Positions 17,748 to 26,914 of a stretch of 64,000 nt of DNA are shown piece after piece. This stretch comes from AP-15 sp963700185 (GTDB lineage Bacteria; Pseudomonadota; Alphaproteobacteria; ATCC43930; CGMCC-115725), in NCBI GenBank assembly GCA_963700185.1, contig CAVOWP010000012.1, forward strand, positions 186,001-250,000, read 5' to 3'. The notes beneath the pieces were generated by a model. The model worked only from the letters and a program-made list of their open reading frames with translations, was not told the origin of the DNA and did no database searches. The first letter of the stretch is position 1. Each line of letters begins with the position of its first letter. A program made the translations under genes and the position numbers.

Positions 17748-19249
17748 GCGACCCTTCGCTGCTCGCCTTGACCCTGGCAGAAGCGCGGGACGGGCTCGCC
17801 CGCAAATCATTCTCCGCCCGCGAGCTCACATCTGCCTACAATGAGGCGGTCAGCGAGATCGAACCGCTCAACGCCTACATCACGCCGACCCCCGAACAGG
17901 CGCTGGCAATGGCCGATGCCGCGGATCATCGGCTTGCCGAGGGCGAGGGTTTGCCGCTCGACGGCATCCCGATCGCGGTCAAGGACCTCTATTGCACAAA
18001 GGGCGTGCTGACCACCGCGGCCTCGCACATCCTCGACGGGTTTCACCCGACCTATGAATCGACGGTCACCGATAAGCTGTGGCAGTCGGGTGCGGTCATG
18101 CTGGGAAAGACCAATCTCGACGAATTCGCAATGGGCTCGTCGAATACGACGAGCTGGTACGGCCCGGTCGAAAACCCGTGGCGTCGCCATCCTGAGCGTC
18201 AATTGGGAAATAATCGGCCACTCGTTCCGGGCGGATCCTCGGGAGGCTCGGCGGCGGCAGTCGCCGCCCGTGCCGCGCTCGCCGCCACCGGCACCGATAC
18301 CGGTGGCTCGATCCGCCAGCCAGCCAGCTATTGCGGCATCGTCGGCCTCAAGCCGACCTACGGCCGCTGCTCGCGCTGGGGCGTCGTCGCTTTCGCCTCC
18401 TCGCTCGATCAGCCCGGGACAATGACCCGAACGGTGCGCGATGCGGCGATCATGCTGCGCGCGATGTCCGGACACGACCCGAGGGATTCGACTTCATCGC
18501 CGATGCCGGTGCCGGATTTCGAGGCAGCGCTTACCGGCGATATCCGTGGCCTGCGCCTGGGGATCCCAAAGGAATACCGGGTCGACGGTATGACGGCGGA
18601 AATCGAAGGCCTGTGGCAGTGCGGGGTCGAATGGCTGCGCAAAGCCGGAGCCGAGCCGGTCGAGATCAGCCTGCCGCTGACGAAATACGCACTGCCGGCC
18701 TATTACATCATCGCGCCGGCAGAGGCGTCGTCGAACCTCGCGCGTTATGATGGCGTGCGCTTCGGCCTGAGGGTCGAAGGCGACAGCATCGACGAAATGT
18801 ACGAGCTGACGCGCGCGGCCGGGTTCGGGCCCGAGGTGCGCCGCCGCGTGCTGATCGGCACCTACGTGCTTTCGGCCGGTTATTACGACGCCTATTACCT
18901 GAAGGCGCAACGGGTGCGCACCCTGATCACCCGCGACTTTGTGACCGCGTTCCAGCGGGTAGATTGCATCCTGGCGCCGACCGCGCCCTCGGCCGCGTTC
19001 GCGATCGGCGAGAACAGCGACGATCCGATCGCGATGTATCTGAACGATGTATTTACCGTGCCGTGCTCCCTCGCCGGGCTGCCGGCGATCTCGGTACCGG
19101 CCGGGCTTTCCGCCGACAGCCTGCCGCTGGGGTTGCAGATCATAGGCCGCGCCTTCGACGAGGAAACGGTTTTGCGGGTCGCCGAAGTGCTGGAGAGCGC
19201 CGCACACTTCCGGCACAGGCCGAGCTTTGTCGCAGGAGGCGGACGATGA
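17744..19249 (+). CDS. gatA: Aspartyl/glutamyl-tRNA amidotransferase subunit A
   Basis: Glutaminase subunit of the GatCAB transamidase, 501 residues. The amidase-signature Ser-cisSer-Lys triad is visible: K80 in GIPIAVKDLYCTKG, S165 in VPGGSSGGSAAAVAA and S189 in TDTGGSIRQPASYCG. It produces ammonia that is channelled to GatB. The start is a GTG at 17744 that overlaps the gatC stop (GTGA), and its own TGA overlaps the gatB ATG, so all three subunits are translationally coupled. Presence of the complex implies no dedicated glutaminyl-tRNA synthetase is needed. Confidence 0.96.
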   Translation: MSDPSLLALTLAEARDGLARKSFSARELTSAYNEAVSEIEPLNAYITPTPEQALAMADAADHRLAEGEGLPLDGIPIAVKDLYCTKGVLTTAASHILDGFHPTYESTVTDKLWQSGAVMLGKTNLDEFAMGSSNTTSWYGPVENPWRRHPERQLGNNRPLVPGGSSGGSAAAVAARAALAATGTDTGGSIRQPASYCGIVGLKPTYGRCSRWGVVAFASSLDQPGTMTRTVRDAAIMLRAMSGHDPRDSTSSPMPVPDFEAALTGDIRGLRLGIPKEYRVDGMTAEIEGLWQCGVEWLRKAGAEPVEISLPLTKYALPAYYIIAPAEASSNLARYDGVRFGLRVEGDSIDEMYELTRAAGFGPEVRRRVLIGTYVLSAGYYDAYYLKAQRVRTLITRDFVTAFQRVDCILAPTAPSAAFAIGENSDDPIAMYLNDVFTVPCSLAGLPAISVPAGLSADSLPLGLQIIGRAFDEETVLRVAEVLESAAHFRHRPSFVAGGGR

Positions 19250-20691
19250 TCGAGGGTCGGACTGGGCCGTGGGAGACCGTGATCGGGCTCGAGGTCCACG
19301 CCCAGGTGGTCTCGAAGGCCAAGCTGTTTTCGGGGGCGGCGACCGAATTCGGCGCCGAGCCGAACACTCAAGTGTCGCCGGTCGATGCTGGTTTTCCTGG
19401 AATGTTGCCGGTCATCAACAGGTTCTGCGTCGAGCAGGCGGTGAAGACCGGGCTCGGCCTAGACGCCGAGATCAGGCTCGAAAGCGTCTTCGACCGAAAG
19501 AACTACTTCTATCCCGACCTGCCGCCCGGCTATCAGATATCGCAATATCAGCAACCGGTCGTTGGCCGCGGCAAGGTCGTGCTCGACATGCCCGACGGGA
19601 GGACGCGCGAGATCGGCATTACCCGGCTGCACCTCGAGCAGGACGCCGGCAAGAGCCTGCACGACCAGCACCCGACGCTCTCATTTGTCGACCTCAACCG
19701 GGCCGGCATCGCGCTGATGGAGATCGTTTCGGAGCCCGATCTGCGCAGCGCCGAGGAAGCCGGCCTGTATTTGCGCAAATTGCGCTCGATCCTGCGCTAT
19801 CTCGGGACCTGCGACGGCAATATGGAGGAGGGGTCGCTGCGCTGCGACTGCAACGTTTCGGTGCGCCGCCCCGGTGAGCCTTATGGCACGCGCTGCGAGA
19901 TCAAGAACCTGAACTCGATCCGTTATGTCATGCAGGCGATCGAGTACGAGGCGCGCCGCCAGATCGAAATTATCGAGGAGAGCGGCACTATCGCACAACA
20001 GACCCGCCTTTTCGATGCCGGCCGCGGCATCACTCGGCCGATGCGTTCCAAGGAGGAGGCGCACGATTACCGGTATTTTCCCGATCCTGACCTGTCGCCG
20101 CTGGTGCTCGATCCCCAATGGGTCGCGCGTCTGCGGGCCGAGCTTCCCGAACTGCCCGATACAAAGAAAGCACGTTTTGTGTCGGCCTATGGCTTGTCGC
20201 CCGACGACGCGGGCGTGCTCGTCGCCGAGAAGGAGACTGCGCTGTTTTTCGAGCGGGTCGCGGCCGGGCGCGACGCGAAGGCTGCGGCCAATTGGGTGAT
20301 GGGCGATCTGTTCGGCGCGCTCAACCGGCTGGGGGTCGGCATCGAAGCCTCGCCGGTCTCGGCCGAGCGACTGGGCGCGTTGATCGACCTGATCGCCGAC
20401 GGTACGATCTCCGGCCGCCTCGCCAAGGACGTGTTCGCCGAAATCGTGGCAAGCGGCGCCGACCCCGCCGCGATCGTCGAGCGAAAGGGGTTGCGCCAAG
20501 TCACCGACGAAGGCGCAATTGCCTCGGCCATCGATGCCGTCCTCGCTGCCCAGCCCGACAAGCTTGCCGAATATCGCGCCGGCCGCGACAAGCTCTACGG
20601 CTTTTTTGTCGGCCAGATCATGCGCGGCATGGAAGGAAAGGCCAACCCCGCCCTCGTCAACCGCCTGCTGAAGGAGAAATTGGTGGGATAG
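19246..20691 (+). CDS. gatB: Aspartyl/glutamyl-tRNA amidotransferase subunit B
   Basis: A 481-residue kinase/transamidase subunit. The GatB signature region is clear: WETVIGLEVHAQVVSKAKLF, NRAGIALMEIVSEPDLRS and DGNMEEGSLRCDCNVSVRRP, with the metal and ATP site in the cradle domain; the C-terminal helical and YqeY-like tail domains follow, ending NPALVNRLLKEKLVG. The ATG at 19246 sits in the gatA stop (ATGA) behind GGAGG. Last gene of the gatCAB operon, though the diiron gene 18 bp downstream may be cotranscribed. Confidence 0.96.
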   Translation: MIEGRTGPWETVIGLEVHAQVVSKAKLFSGAATEFGAEPNTQVSPVDAGFPGMLPVINRFCVEQAVKTGLGLDAEIRLESVFDRKNYFYPDLPPGYQISQYQQPVVGRGKVVLDMPDGRTREIGITRLHLEQDAGKSLHDQHPTLSFVDLNRAGIALMEIVSEPDLRSAEEAGLYLRKLRSILRYLGTCDGNMEEGSLRCDCNVSVRRPGEPYGTRCEIKNLNSIRYVMQAIEYEARRQIEIIEESGTIAQQTRLFDAGRGITRPMRSKEEAHDYRYFPDPDLSPLVLDPQWVARLRAELPELPDTKKARFVSAYGLSPDDAGVLVAEKETALFFERVAAGRDAKAAANWVMGDLFGALNRLGVGIEASPVSAERLGALIDLIADGTISGRLAKDVFAEIVASGADPAAIVERKGLRQVTDEGAIASAIDAVLAAQPDKLAEYRAGRDKLYGFFVGQIMRGMEGKANPALVNRLLKEKLVG

Positions 20692-20708
20692 CCGTTTGGG
20701 GAAAGGAC

Positions 20709-21539
20709 ATGGGCCGCTGGACCCTCGACGACATCCCGTGGGATCGCTTTGATCGCGGCAAGCTCGATGCGGATATTGTGCGCATTGTCAAGGCGGCGAG
20801 CCTGGTCGAATACAATGGCGGCGCCTATGCGCATCATCTATGCCGGGTTTTCTACGACGATCCCGTGTTCCAGAGCGACGCCCGGCGCTGGGGGGAGGAG
20901 GAGATCCAGCACGGCAAGGTGCTCGGGCGCTGGGCCGAGCTGGCCGACTTTGGATTCGATTTTGAGGCGGCCTTCCGCCGCTTCCAAGCCGGCTACCAGG
21001 TCGATTTCGACTGCGCCGTCTCACGCCGCGGATCGCGCGCCGGGGAAATGGTGGCGCGTTGCATGGTCGAGGTCGGGACGAGCTCCTATTACACGGCGCT
21101 GCGCGAGGCGGCGCGCGAACCGGTATTGCAGGAGATCTGTCGCAATATCGCCGCCGACGAGATCCGCCACTACAAGCTATTTTACAACAATCTCACGCGC
21201 TGTCTCGAGCGTGAGCGGCTCGGCATCTGCGGCAGATTGCGCGTCGCCACCCGCCGCATCACCGAATCCGAGGACGACGAACTCGCCTACGCCTATTACG
21301 CCGCAAACGAGACGGCCCAGCCCTATGATCGTCGGCGCTGCAGTCGGGCTTATGCGCAGCGGGCCTTCGCGCTCTATCGCCGGCACCATGTCGCGCACGG
21401 CGTTCCGATGATCCTCAAGGCTGTCGGGCTGAACCCCCACGGCGGATTGGCCCGCGCGTCGAGCTGGTTCGCCTGGCGGGTCATACGGTACCGAGCGGCA
21501 ATCGAGGAATTCACCACGGAGACACGGAGGATTAATTAA
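20709..21539 (+). CDS. Ferritin-like diiron protein
   Basis: A 276-residue four-helix-bundle protein with a full E...ExxH...E...ExxH carboxylate-bridged diiron set: E34 (LVEYNG), E65-x2-H68 (EEEIQHGKVL), E121 (MVEVGTSSYY) and E151-x2-H154 (ADEIRHYKLF). It is most like the acyl-ACP desaturase/rubrerythrin-type ferritin-like superfamily; a hydroxylase, desaturase or oxidase role is possible but not proven. The start at 20709 follows GGGGAAAGGAC and lies 18 bp after gatB. The last codons (EFTTETRRIN) are encoded by one arm of an inverted repeat, so its natural C-terminus may have been replaced. Confidence 0.75.
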   Translation: MGRWTLDDIPWDRFDRGKLDADIVRIVKAASLVEYNGGAYAHHLCRVFYDDPVFQSDARRWGEEEIQHGKVLGRWAELADFGFDFEAAFRRFQAGYQVDFDCAVSRRGSRAGEMVARCMVEVGTSSYYTALREAAREPVLQEICRNIAADEIRHYKLFYNNLTRCLERERLGICGRLRVATRRITESEDDELAYAYYAANETAQPYDRRRCSRAYAQRAFALYRRHHVAHGVPMILKAVGLNPHGGLARASSWFAWRVIRYRAAIEEFTTETRRIN

Positions 21540-21580
21540 AGGAAATAACCCCAGTAAAAGCCGCCTCCGTGGTGAATTCC
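21506..21580. repeat. Inverted repeat with perfect 16-bp arms
   Basis: GGAATTCACCACGGAG at 21506-21521 is repeated exactly in inverted form at 21565-21580, with a 43-nt AT-rich loop (AATTAATTAAAGG and onward). The left arm encodes the C-terminus of the diiron protein, and the stop lies in the loop. TTCACCACGGAGACACGGAG-type sequences are familiar dispersed repeats in proteobacterial genomes. It may end transcription of the gatCAB region or be a short mobile repeat. Confidence 0.7.
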
Positions 21581-21582
21581 AA

Positions 21583-21767
21583 TCAACCGAGCAGTTTGCG
21601 GGCTTCGCTCAATTGAGTTTGCAGCGACTGCAGCAGGCGGGCTTCCGGGGTCGGTGCGCAATTGGTGTAACCGGTGCCTAGTTCCTTGAGCTGAGCCGCA
21701 TCGCGCGGGAAGGCGGCGTGATTGAGCGGCAAGGCAGGCCGGGCGCCGGCGCCCTCTTGTTCTCCAT
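21583..21767 (-). pseudogene. Small hypothetical protein, probably frameshifted
   Basis: An ATG at 21767 has a strong CAGGAGAAGAG ribosome-binding site and opens MENKRAPAPGLP; the frame then hits TAG after 29 codons. A different frame continues as LNHAAFPRDAAQLKELGTGY and TNCAPTPEARLLQSLQTQL, then SEARKLLG and a stop at 21583. Joined near 21733, they give one protein of about 60 residues with a believable helical C-terminus. No family is recognised. The alternative is that only the longer frame, with an upstream start at 21825, is used. Confidence 0.35.
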
Positions 21768-21902
21768 GGACTCTTCTCCTGAAAGGTCCCTTTGGCTGAA
21801 CAGGCCCGTTCGCCGGCGGTTCCACACTCGCTTTCGGCCACGGGCCTAGGCGTTCGGCGCGAAACCGGTTATCAGCCTGTGGCAGACAGTGACGAGGAGC
21901 CG

Positions 21903-22763
21903 ATGTCGAGTTTGATCAACGAAAATATCGTGGCTTTCGTGCAAGGTGTGGCGGCCCGAGCGCGACGAGTCGAGACGCCTTGCGGGGACGGTCACATGGT
22001 TTGGCATGTGTGGGGAGACGGGCCGCCGCTTGCGTTGTTGCACGGCGGCTACGGCTCGTGGACCCACTGGATTCGCAACGTGCTTCCACTCTCGCGGGCT
22101 TGCACTGTTGCGGCACCTGACCTCCCGGGTCTCGGCGAGTCGGCCGCACCGCCCGAGCCGCATACCGCGGAGGGGTTGGCGCGCATCGTCGTCGAAGGGC
22201 TCGACATCGTGTTTCCAGAGCTTGTCGTTCTGCACATCGCCGGCTTTTCTTTCGGGGGCGTTCTTGGCGGGCACGTCGCCGCACAACTCGGCGATCGCGT
22301 GCGCACCTTTACTATCGTCGGGTCGAACGGTCTCGGGTTGGTTCGACAGCCTACTGAGCTTCGTCGACTGCCCGAAGGTGCCTCCGAGGCCAAAGCGCTG
22401 GCCGTCGCCCGTCATAATCTGGCGGCGCTGATGATCGCCGACCCAGGCAAAATCGACGAACTTGCGGTCTATATCCAGGCGCAGAACGCACCGCGGGGCC
22501 GCGTCAAGAGCCGAAGGTTCTCACGCGCCGACACGCTCGCACGGGCGTTACCGCTCATTAAGGCGCGCATCGACGGGATTTGGGGCGAGCGCGACGCCAC
22601 CGCCTACCCTCATCTCGATGATCGCGCCCGCGCATTGCGCAACATCCAACCAGATGCCCGGTTCGAGGTTATCCCCGGAGCGGGGCATTGGGTTCAATAC
22701 GAAGCAGCCGATAAGTTCAACCCGCTTCTAGCGGACATCGCCGGTCGGGGCAGCGCGGCCTGA
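21903..22763 (+). CDS. Alpha/beta hydrolase
   Basis: A 286-residue alpha/beta-hydrolase-fold enzyme. The catalytic triad can be read: Ser116 in the nucleophile elbow IAGFSFGGVLGG, an acid near D231 (WGERDATAYP) and His262 in PGAGHWVQYE. LLHGGYGSWTHW forms the oxyanion-hole region. It resembles meta-cleavage-product hydrolases and epoxide-hydrolase relatives of catabolic operons, but no substrate can be assigned. The ATG at 21903 follows GACGAGGAGCC; an in-frame start 37 codons upstream gives no sensible extension. Confidence 0.82.
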   Translation: MSSLINENIVAFVQGVAARARRVETPCGDGHMVWHVWGDGPPLALLHGGYGSWTHWIRNVLPLSRACTVAAPDLPGLGESAAPPEPHTAEGLARIVVEGLDIVFPELVVLHIAGFSFGGVLGGHVAAQLGDRVRTFTIVGSNGLGLVRQPTELRRLPEGASEAKALAVARHNLAALMIADPGKIDELAVYIQAQNAPRGRVKSRRFSRADTLARALPLIKARIDGIWGERDATAYPHLDDRARALRNIQPDARFEVIPGAGHWVQYEAADKFNPLLADIAGRGSAA

Positions 22764-22901
22764 GGAGAGCAATCACACCAAAAATACTCTCGCCGTAGTG
22801 GCTTGCATTACCATCTCAAGCTCACCATCGGCTCGGTCATCACCGTCGATACCGGTGGAAGCCTTTAGCGCCGGAGAGAGTTCCGGACGAAGGGAATCGT
22901 C

Positions 22902-25682
22902 ATGGGCAGCATCACCCGGCAACGCGACATTATCGATCGCAGAGCATTGACCGAGCGATTGTCCGTTGTCGCCGGCTCCGTCCAGGCGCCCGCACTCGAT
23001 CGCACTGCGTTCGTCGCGCCCTTAAAGGTGGCTCTGACGGAGGGCCGCTCCGAGATCCGTCGACGGTTCGAGGCGGCCGGCGACGGCGCCGCAACGATCC
23101 GCGAGCAGTGCTTCTTGATGGACCAGTTGATCCGCGCGCTGTTCGATCTCGTAACCGAGGTAATCTTCCCTCTCCCCAACCCGACTTCGGGCGAGCGGCT
23201 GGCAATTGTCGCAGTGGGCGGCTATGGGCGCGGCGAACTGGCGCCCTATTCCGATGTCGACCTCCTGTTCCTGCTGCCGTACAAGCGCACTCCCCATACC
23301 GAGCAGGTCGTCGAGTATCTTCTTTATCTTCTGTGGGACCTTGGCCTCAAGATCGGGCAATCGACCCGGTCCGCCGACGAATGCCTGCGTCAGGCCAGAT
23401 CGGATCTGACGATCCGCACCGGACTGCTGGAGGCGCGCTATCTTTGGGGGGAACAAGCACTCTTCAATGAACTCAAAAGACGCTTTGATTCGGACATCGT
23501 AAAGGGCAGTGCGGCGCAGTTTGTAGCGAGCAAACTCGCCGAACGGGATGCGAGGCACAAGCGCGTCGGCGACAGCCGTTACCAGCTCGAGCCCAACATC
23601 AAGGAGGGTAAGGGCGGGCTCAGAGACCTGCACACATTGTTTTGGATAGCCAAATACATCTATCGCACCGACGACGTCGGCAAGCTCGTCGAGTTGGGCG
23701 TGTTGTCGGCGGAAGAGTCGCAACGATTCGATCGTGCCCAGAAATTCCTGTGGACGGTTCGCTGCCACATCCATTACCTCGCCGGCCGTGCCGAGGAGCG
23801 GCTGACCTTCGACCTGCAGACCGAAATCGGGCAACGGATGAACTATACCGATCACGCCGGCAGCCGCGGCGTCGAGCGCTTCATGAAGCACTACTTTCTG
23901 GTGGCAAAGGATGTCGGTGATCTGACTCGGATCTTCTGCGCCATTCTCGAAGCCGACCAAAAGCACAAACGTCGGCTGTCATGGGTTCGCTGGGGGAGCG
24001 CACGTCGGGCCCTCGAGGGTTTTGTGGTCGATGGTGAGCGACTGACTATTCCTTCGGAAGATTTTTTCAAAAAAGATCCGCTTGCGTTGCTCCGGCTGTT
24101 TCATGTGGCGCAACAGCAAGATTTGGACATCCATCCGCGGGCCTTGCGGGCGGCAAGTCAGTCGCTCAGGTTGATCAACCAAAAGCTGCGCGATGATCCA
24201 GAGGCGAACCGCCTTTTTCTTGAAATCCTGACCTCGCGCAAGGATCCGGAAACGGCATTGCGGAGGATGAACGAGGCCGGGGTCTTCGGCCGCTTTATTC
24301 CCGATTTCGGTCGTGTCGTGGCTCAGATGCAGTATGACATGTACCACGTCTACACGGTCGACGAGCACACGCTTTTCGCAATCGGCATCCTGCACAAGAT
24401 TGAGCGCGGCCTCCTCGAAGAGGAGCTTCCATTGGCCACCCAGCTCACGCCGACGATTGTGTCCCGCCGTGCTCTTTACCTTGCGGTGCTGCTGCATGAC
24501 ATCGCCAAGGGTCGGGGCGGCGATCACTCGGAAATTGGCGAGCAGATCGCTCTGAAGCTCGGACCCCGGCTCGGCCTCACGGCGGAGGAGACCGAGACCG
24601 TCGCCTGGCTCGTGCGTTGGCACTTGCTGCTGAGCAGCACCGCCTTCAAGCTCGACATTGGCGATCCGCAGACAATCGGCAATTTCGTTGAGCGCGTGCA
24701 GTCTCCGGAGCGGTTGAAGCTGCTATTGGTGTTAACAGTGGCCGACATCCGCGCTGTCGGTCCGAAAGTCTGGAACGGCTGGAAGGCGGCGTTATTGCGT
24801 GAGCTCTATCACCGGGCGATCGAAGTGATCTCAGGCGGGCTCAGCGGCGAAGGGCAGGATTCTCGGGCAGCGGCAGCTCAGGCCGCGGCCCGCCGGCTGC
24901 TCCCCGATTTCAGCGAACCAGAATTCGCGACGTTTGTTAGTCGCGGTTATCCATTTTACTGGCTGTCTTTCGATCCTGCCACGCATGCACGCCATGCGCG
25001 CTTGATGCGCGAGGCAGAGGCGAGCGGCGCACCTTTGACCGTGGAGAAACGCGTCGATCCCCATCGATCGGTAACCGAAATAACCCTCTATACAGCGGAC
25101 CATCCCGGCCTGTTTTCCCGCATCGCCGGCGCGCTGGCGGTCAGCGGCGCCAATGTCGTCGATGCCAAGATCATGACGATGTCCAACGGCATGGCGCTCG
25201 ACACTTTCCGGGTGCAGGATTCGACCGGCGGCGCGTTCGACCGTCCGGATAAACTCGCCAAGCTCGCGGTTGTTTTCGAGAATGTACTGACCGGTGATCT
25301 AAAGCCGCACCGAGAACTCGCCCGCTTACCGGCCTTTCCAAGCCGAACCCAGGTCTTCACCGTGGCGCCTCGCGTCCTCCTCGACAACAAGGCAAGCGGC
25401 TCGCACACGGTCATCGAGGTCAATGGCCGAGACCGACCAGGGCTCCTATTTGAGCTGACCCGCGCGCTGACCGGTCTCAACCTGCAGGTCTCGAGCGCCA
25501 AAATCTCGACCTACGGCGAAAAGGTGGTAGACGTCTTCTACGTGAAGAATCTATTCGGCCACAAAATCGAACACTCGGCAAAGCTCGTCGAAATCCAGAG
25601 GACGCTTGAGGTAGTCCTCGCTAGAGGCAACGAGCCTGCTCTGACAAGGGCTAGCCGTGAACCGGCGGCGGCGGCCGAATAA
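22902..25682 (+). CDS. glnD: Bifunctional uridylyltransferase / uridylyl-removing enzyme for PII
   Basis: The 926-residue sensor of glutamine status that uridylylates and deuridylylates PII. Domains in order: nucleotidyltransferase (VGGYGRGELAPYSDVDLLFL with the GSxxxxDxD-type metal site), a central GlnE/GlnD helical region, an HD phosphohydrolase domain (LLHDIAKGRGGDHSEIG), and two C-terminal ACT domains beginning TEITLYTADHPGLFSRIAGA and VIEVNGRDRPGLLFELTRAL that bind glutamine. Length matches the alphaproteobacterial family. It converges with dnaJ, only 2 bp between stops. Confidence 0.96.
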   Translation: MGSITRQRDIIDRRALTERLSVVAGSVQAPALDRTAFVAPLKVALTEGRSEIRRRFEAAGDGAATIREQCFLMDQLIRALFDLVTEVIFPLPNPTSGERLAIVAVGGYGRGELAPYSDVDLLFLLPYKRTPHTEQVVEYLLYLLWDLGLKIGQSTRSADECLRQARSDLTIRTGLLEARYLWGEQALFNELKRRFDSDIVKGSAAQFVASKLAERDARHKRVGDSRYQLEPNIKEGKGGLRDLHTLFWIAKYIYRTDDVGKLVELGVLSAEESQRFDRAQKFLWTVRCHIHYLAGRAEERLTFDLQTEIGQRMNYTDHAGSRGVERFMKHYFLVAKDVGDLTRIFCAILEADQKHKRRLSWVRWGSARRALEGFVVDGERLTIPSEDFFKKDPLALLRLFHVAQQQDLDIHPRALRAASQSLRLINQKLRDDPEANRLFLEILTSRKDPETALRRMNEAGVFGRFIPDFGRVVAQMQYDMYHVYTVDEHTLFAIGILHKIERGLLEEELPLATQLTPTIVSRRALYLAVLLHDIAKGRGGDHSEIGEQIALKLGPRLGLTAEETETVAWLVRWHLLLSSTAFKLDIGDPQTIGNFVERVQSPERLKLLLVLTVADIRAVGPKVWNGWKAALLRELYHRAIEVISGGLSGEGQDSRAAAAQAAARRLLPDFSEPEFATFVSRGYPFYWLSFDPATHARHARLMREAEASGAPLTVEKRVDPHRSVTEITLYTADHPGLFSRIAGALAVSGANVVDAKIMTMSNGMALDTFRVQDSTGGAFDRPDKLAKLAVVFENVLTGDLKPHRELARLPAFPSRTQVFTVAPRVLLDNKASGSHTVIEVNGRDRPGLLFELTRALTGLNLQVSSAKISTYGEKVVDVFYVKNLFGHKIEHSAKLVEIQRTLEVVLARGNEPALTRASREPAAAAE

Positions 25683-25684
25683 CG

Positions 25685-26815
25685 CTACTCCCGCAAATCC
25701 TCGAAGAATTCCTTCACCCGCGCGAAAAAGCCTTCGCTTTCAGGGTGAGTCCCGGCATTGTCGCCGGCCTTTTCGAATTCGCGCAGCAACTCCTGCTGGC
25801 GCTTGGTCAGATTGACCGGGGTTTCGACGATCGCCTCGATAAACATGTCGCCGCGCGCGGGTGAGCGCAAGATGCTCATGCCCTTTCCTCTGAGCCGGAA
25901 CTGGTGACCCGATTGCGTCCCTGGGGGCACCGTCACGCGCGCACGGCTGCCGTCTACGCTCGGGACCTCGATCGAGCCGCCGAGGGCTGCGGTTGTGATC
26001 GAGATTGGAACACGACAAAAGATGTTGGCGCCATCGCGCTGGAAGATCCGATGCGGCGCTATCGTGATGAAGATGTATAGGTCGCCCGTCGGGGCGCCGC
26101 GCACCCCCGCCTCGCCTTCGCCGGCGAGCCGGATGCGAGTGCCATCTTCGACGCCCGGTGGAATGTTGACCGACAATGTCTTTTCGCGGCGGGTCCGGCC
26201 CTGGCCCGCGCAGGCCTTGCACGGATTGTCAATGATCCGCCCCGCTCCCTGACAGGTGGCGCAAGTTCGCTCGATCGTAAAGAAGCCCTGTTGCGCGCGC
26301 ACCCGCCCTCGGCCATGACAGCTCGGGCAGGTGATCGGTTTTGATCCCGCTTGGGCGCCGCTGCCCTTGCATTGGTCGCAGGCTACCAATGTTTGCACCC
26401 GAACCGTCGTCTGCTTGCCGCGGAAACTTTCCTCGAGCGAGATTTCCAGGTTGTAGCGGAGATCGCTGCCGCGGCTCGGTCCGCCTTGGCCGCGGCGCCC
26501 ACCGCCCATGAACTCGCCGAACATCTCATCGAAGATGTCGGCGAACCCTCCGGAAAAGCCAAAATCGCCCGGGCCCCGCCCGCCGCCCTGCTCAAAGGCG
26601 GCATGACCAAATCGGTCATAGGCGGCGCGTTTTTGATCATCCTTGAGGATGTCGTAGGCCTCGTTGATCTCCTTGAATTTTTGTTCGGCGCTCTTGTCAC
26701 CCGGGTTGCGGTCCGGGTGATGCTTCATCGCGAGTTTGCGATAAGCCGTTTTTAACTCGTCCCCGCTCGCCGATTTGGAGACGCCGAGGACCTCGTAAAA
26801 ATCCTGCTTAGCCAT
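25685..26815 (-). CDS. dnaJ: DnaJ (Hsp40) co-chaperone
   Basis: A 376-residue type I J-protein that delivers substrates to DnaK and stimulates its ATPase. J-domain with HPD in MKHHPDRNPGDK, a Gly/Phe-rich linker (GGGRGPGDFGFSGGFADIF), four CxxCxGxG zinc repeats (CDQCKGSG, CPSCHGRG, CATCQGAG, CKACAGQG), and the C-terminal substrate-binding domains. The start MAKQDFYEVLG at 26815 is chosen over an upstream in-frame start that adds 12 unlikely residues. Fourth gene of hrcA-grpE-dnaK-dnaJ. Confidence 0.96.
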   Translation of the reverse strand: MAKQDFYEVLGVSKSASGDELKTAYRKLAMKHHPDRNPGDKSAEQKFKEINEAYDILKDDQKRAAYDRFGHAAFEQGGGRGPGDFGFSGGFADIFDEMFGEFMGGGRRGQGGPSRGSDLRYNLEISLEESFRGKQTTVRVQTLVACDQCKGSGAQAGSKPITCPSCHGRGRVRAQQGFFTIERTCATCQGAGRIIDNPCKACAGQGRTRREKTLSVNIPPGVEDGTRIRLAGEGEAGVRGAPTGDLYIFITIAPHRIFQRDGANIFCRVPISITTAALGGSIEVPSVDGSRARVTVPPGTQSGHQFRLRGKGMSILRSPARGDMFIEAIVETPVNLTKRQQELLREFEKAGDNAGTHPESEGFFARVKEFFEDLRE

Positions 26816-26857
26816 GGTCGACGGGTGTTCGAGAGAGAGTTTCCCCACCACGAATCA

Positions 26858-26880
26858 TCCCGGCGGGTATTCCGCCGGGA
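26858..26880 (-). terminator. Intercistronic hairpin between dnaK and dnaJ
   Basis: TCCCGGCGG and CCGCCGGGA form a perfect 9-bp GC-rich stem around a 5-nt loop, midway in the 99-bp gap between the dnaK stop and the dnaJ start. No U-run follows. It probably acts as a partial terminator or RNA stabiliser that lowers dnaJ relative to dnaK. Confidence 0.5.
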
Positions 26881-26914
26881 CGTTCGCAACTGTCCGGCAC
26901 CTCCGTCGCGCCGA

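Noticed and set aside
22790..22868. Short coding-like stretch before glnD (HYHLKLTIGSVITVDTGGSL then stop)
   Set aside because: No start codon, no recognised family, too short to support as a gene fragment.
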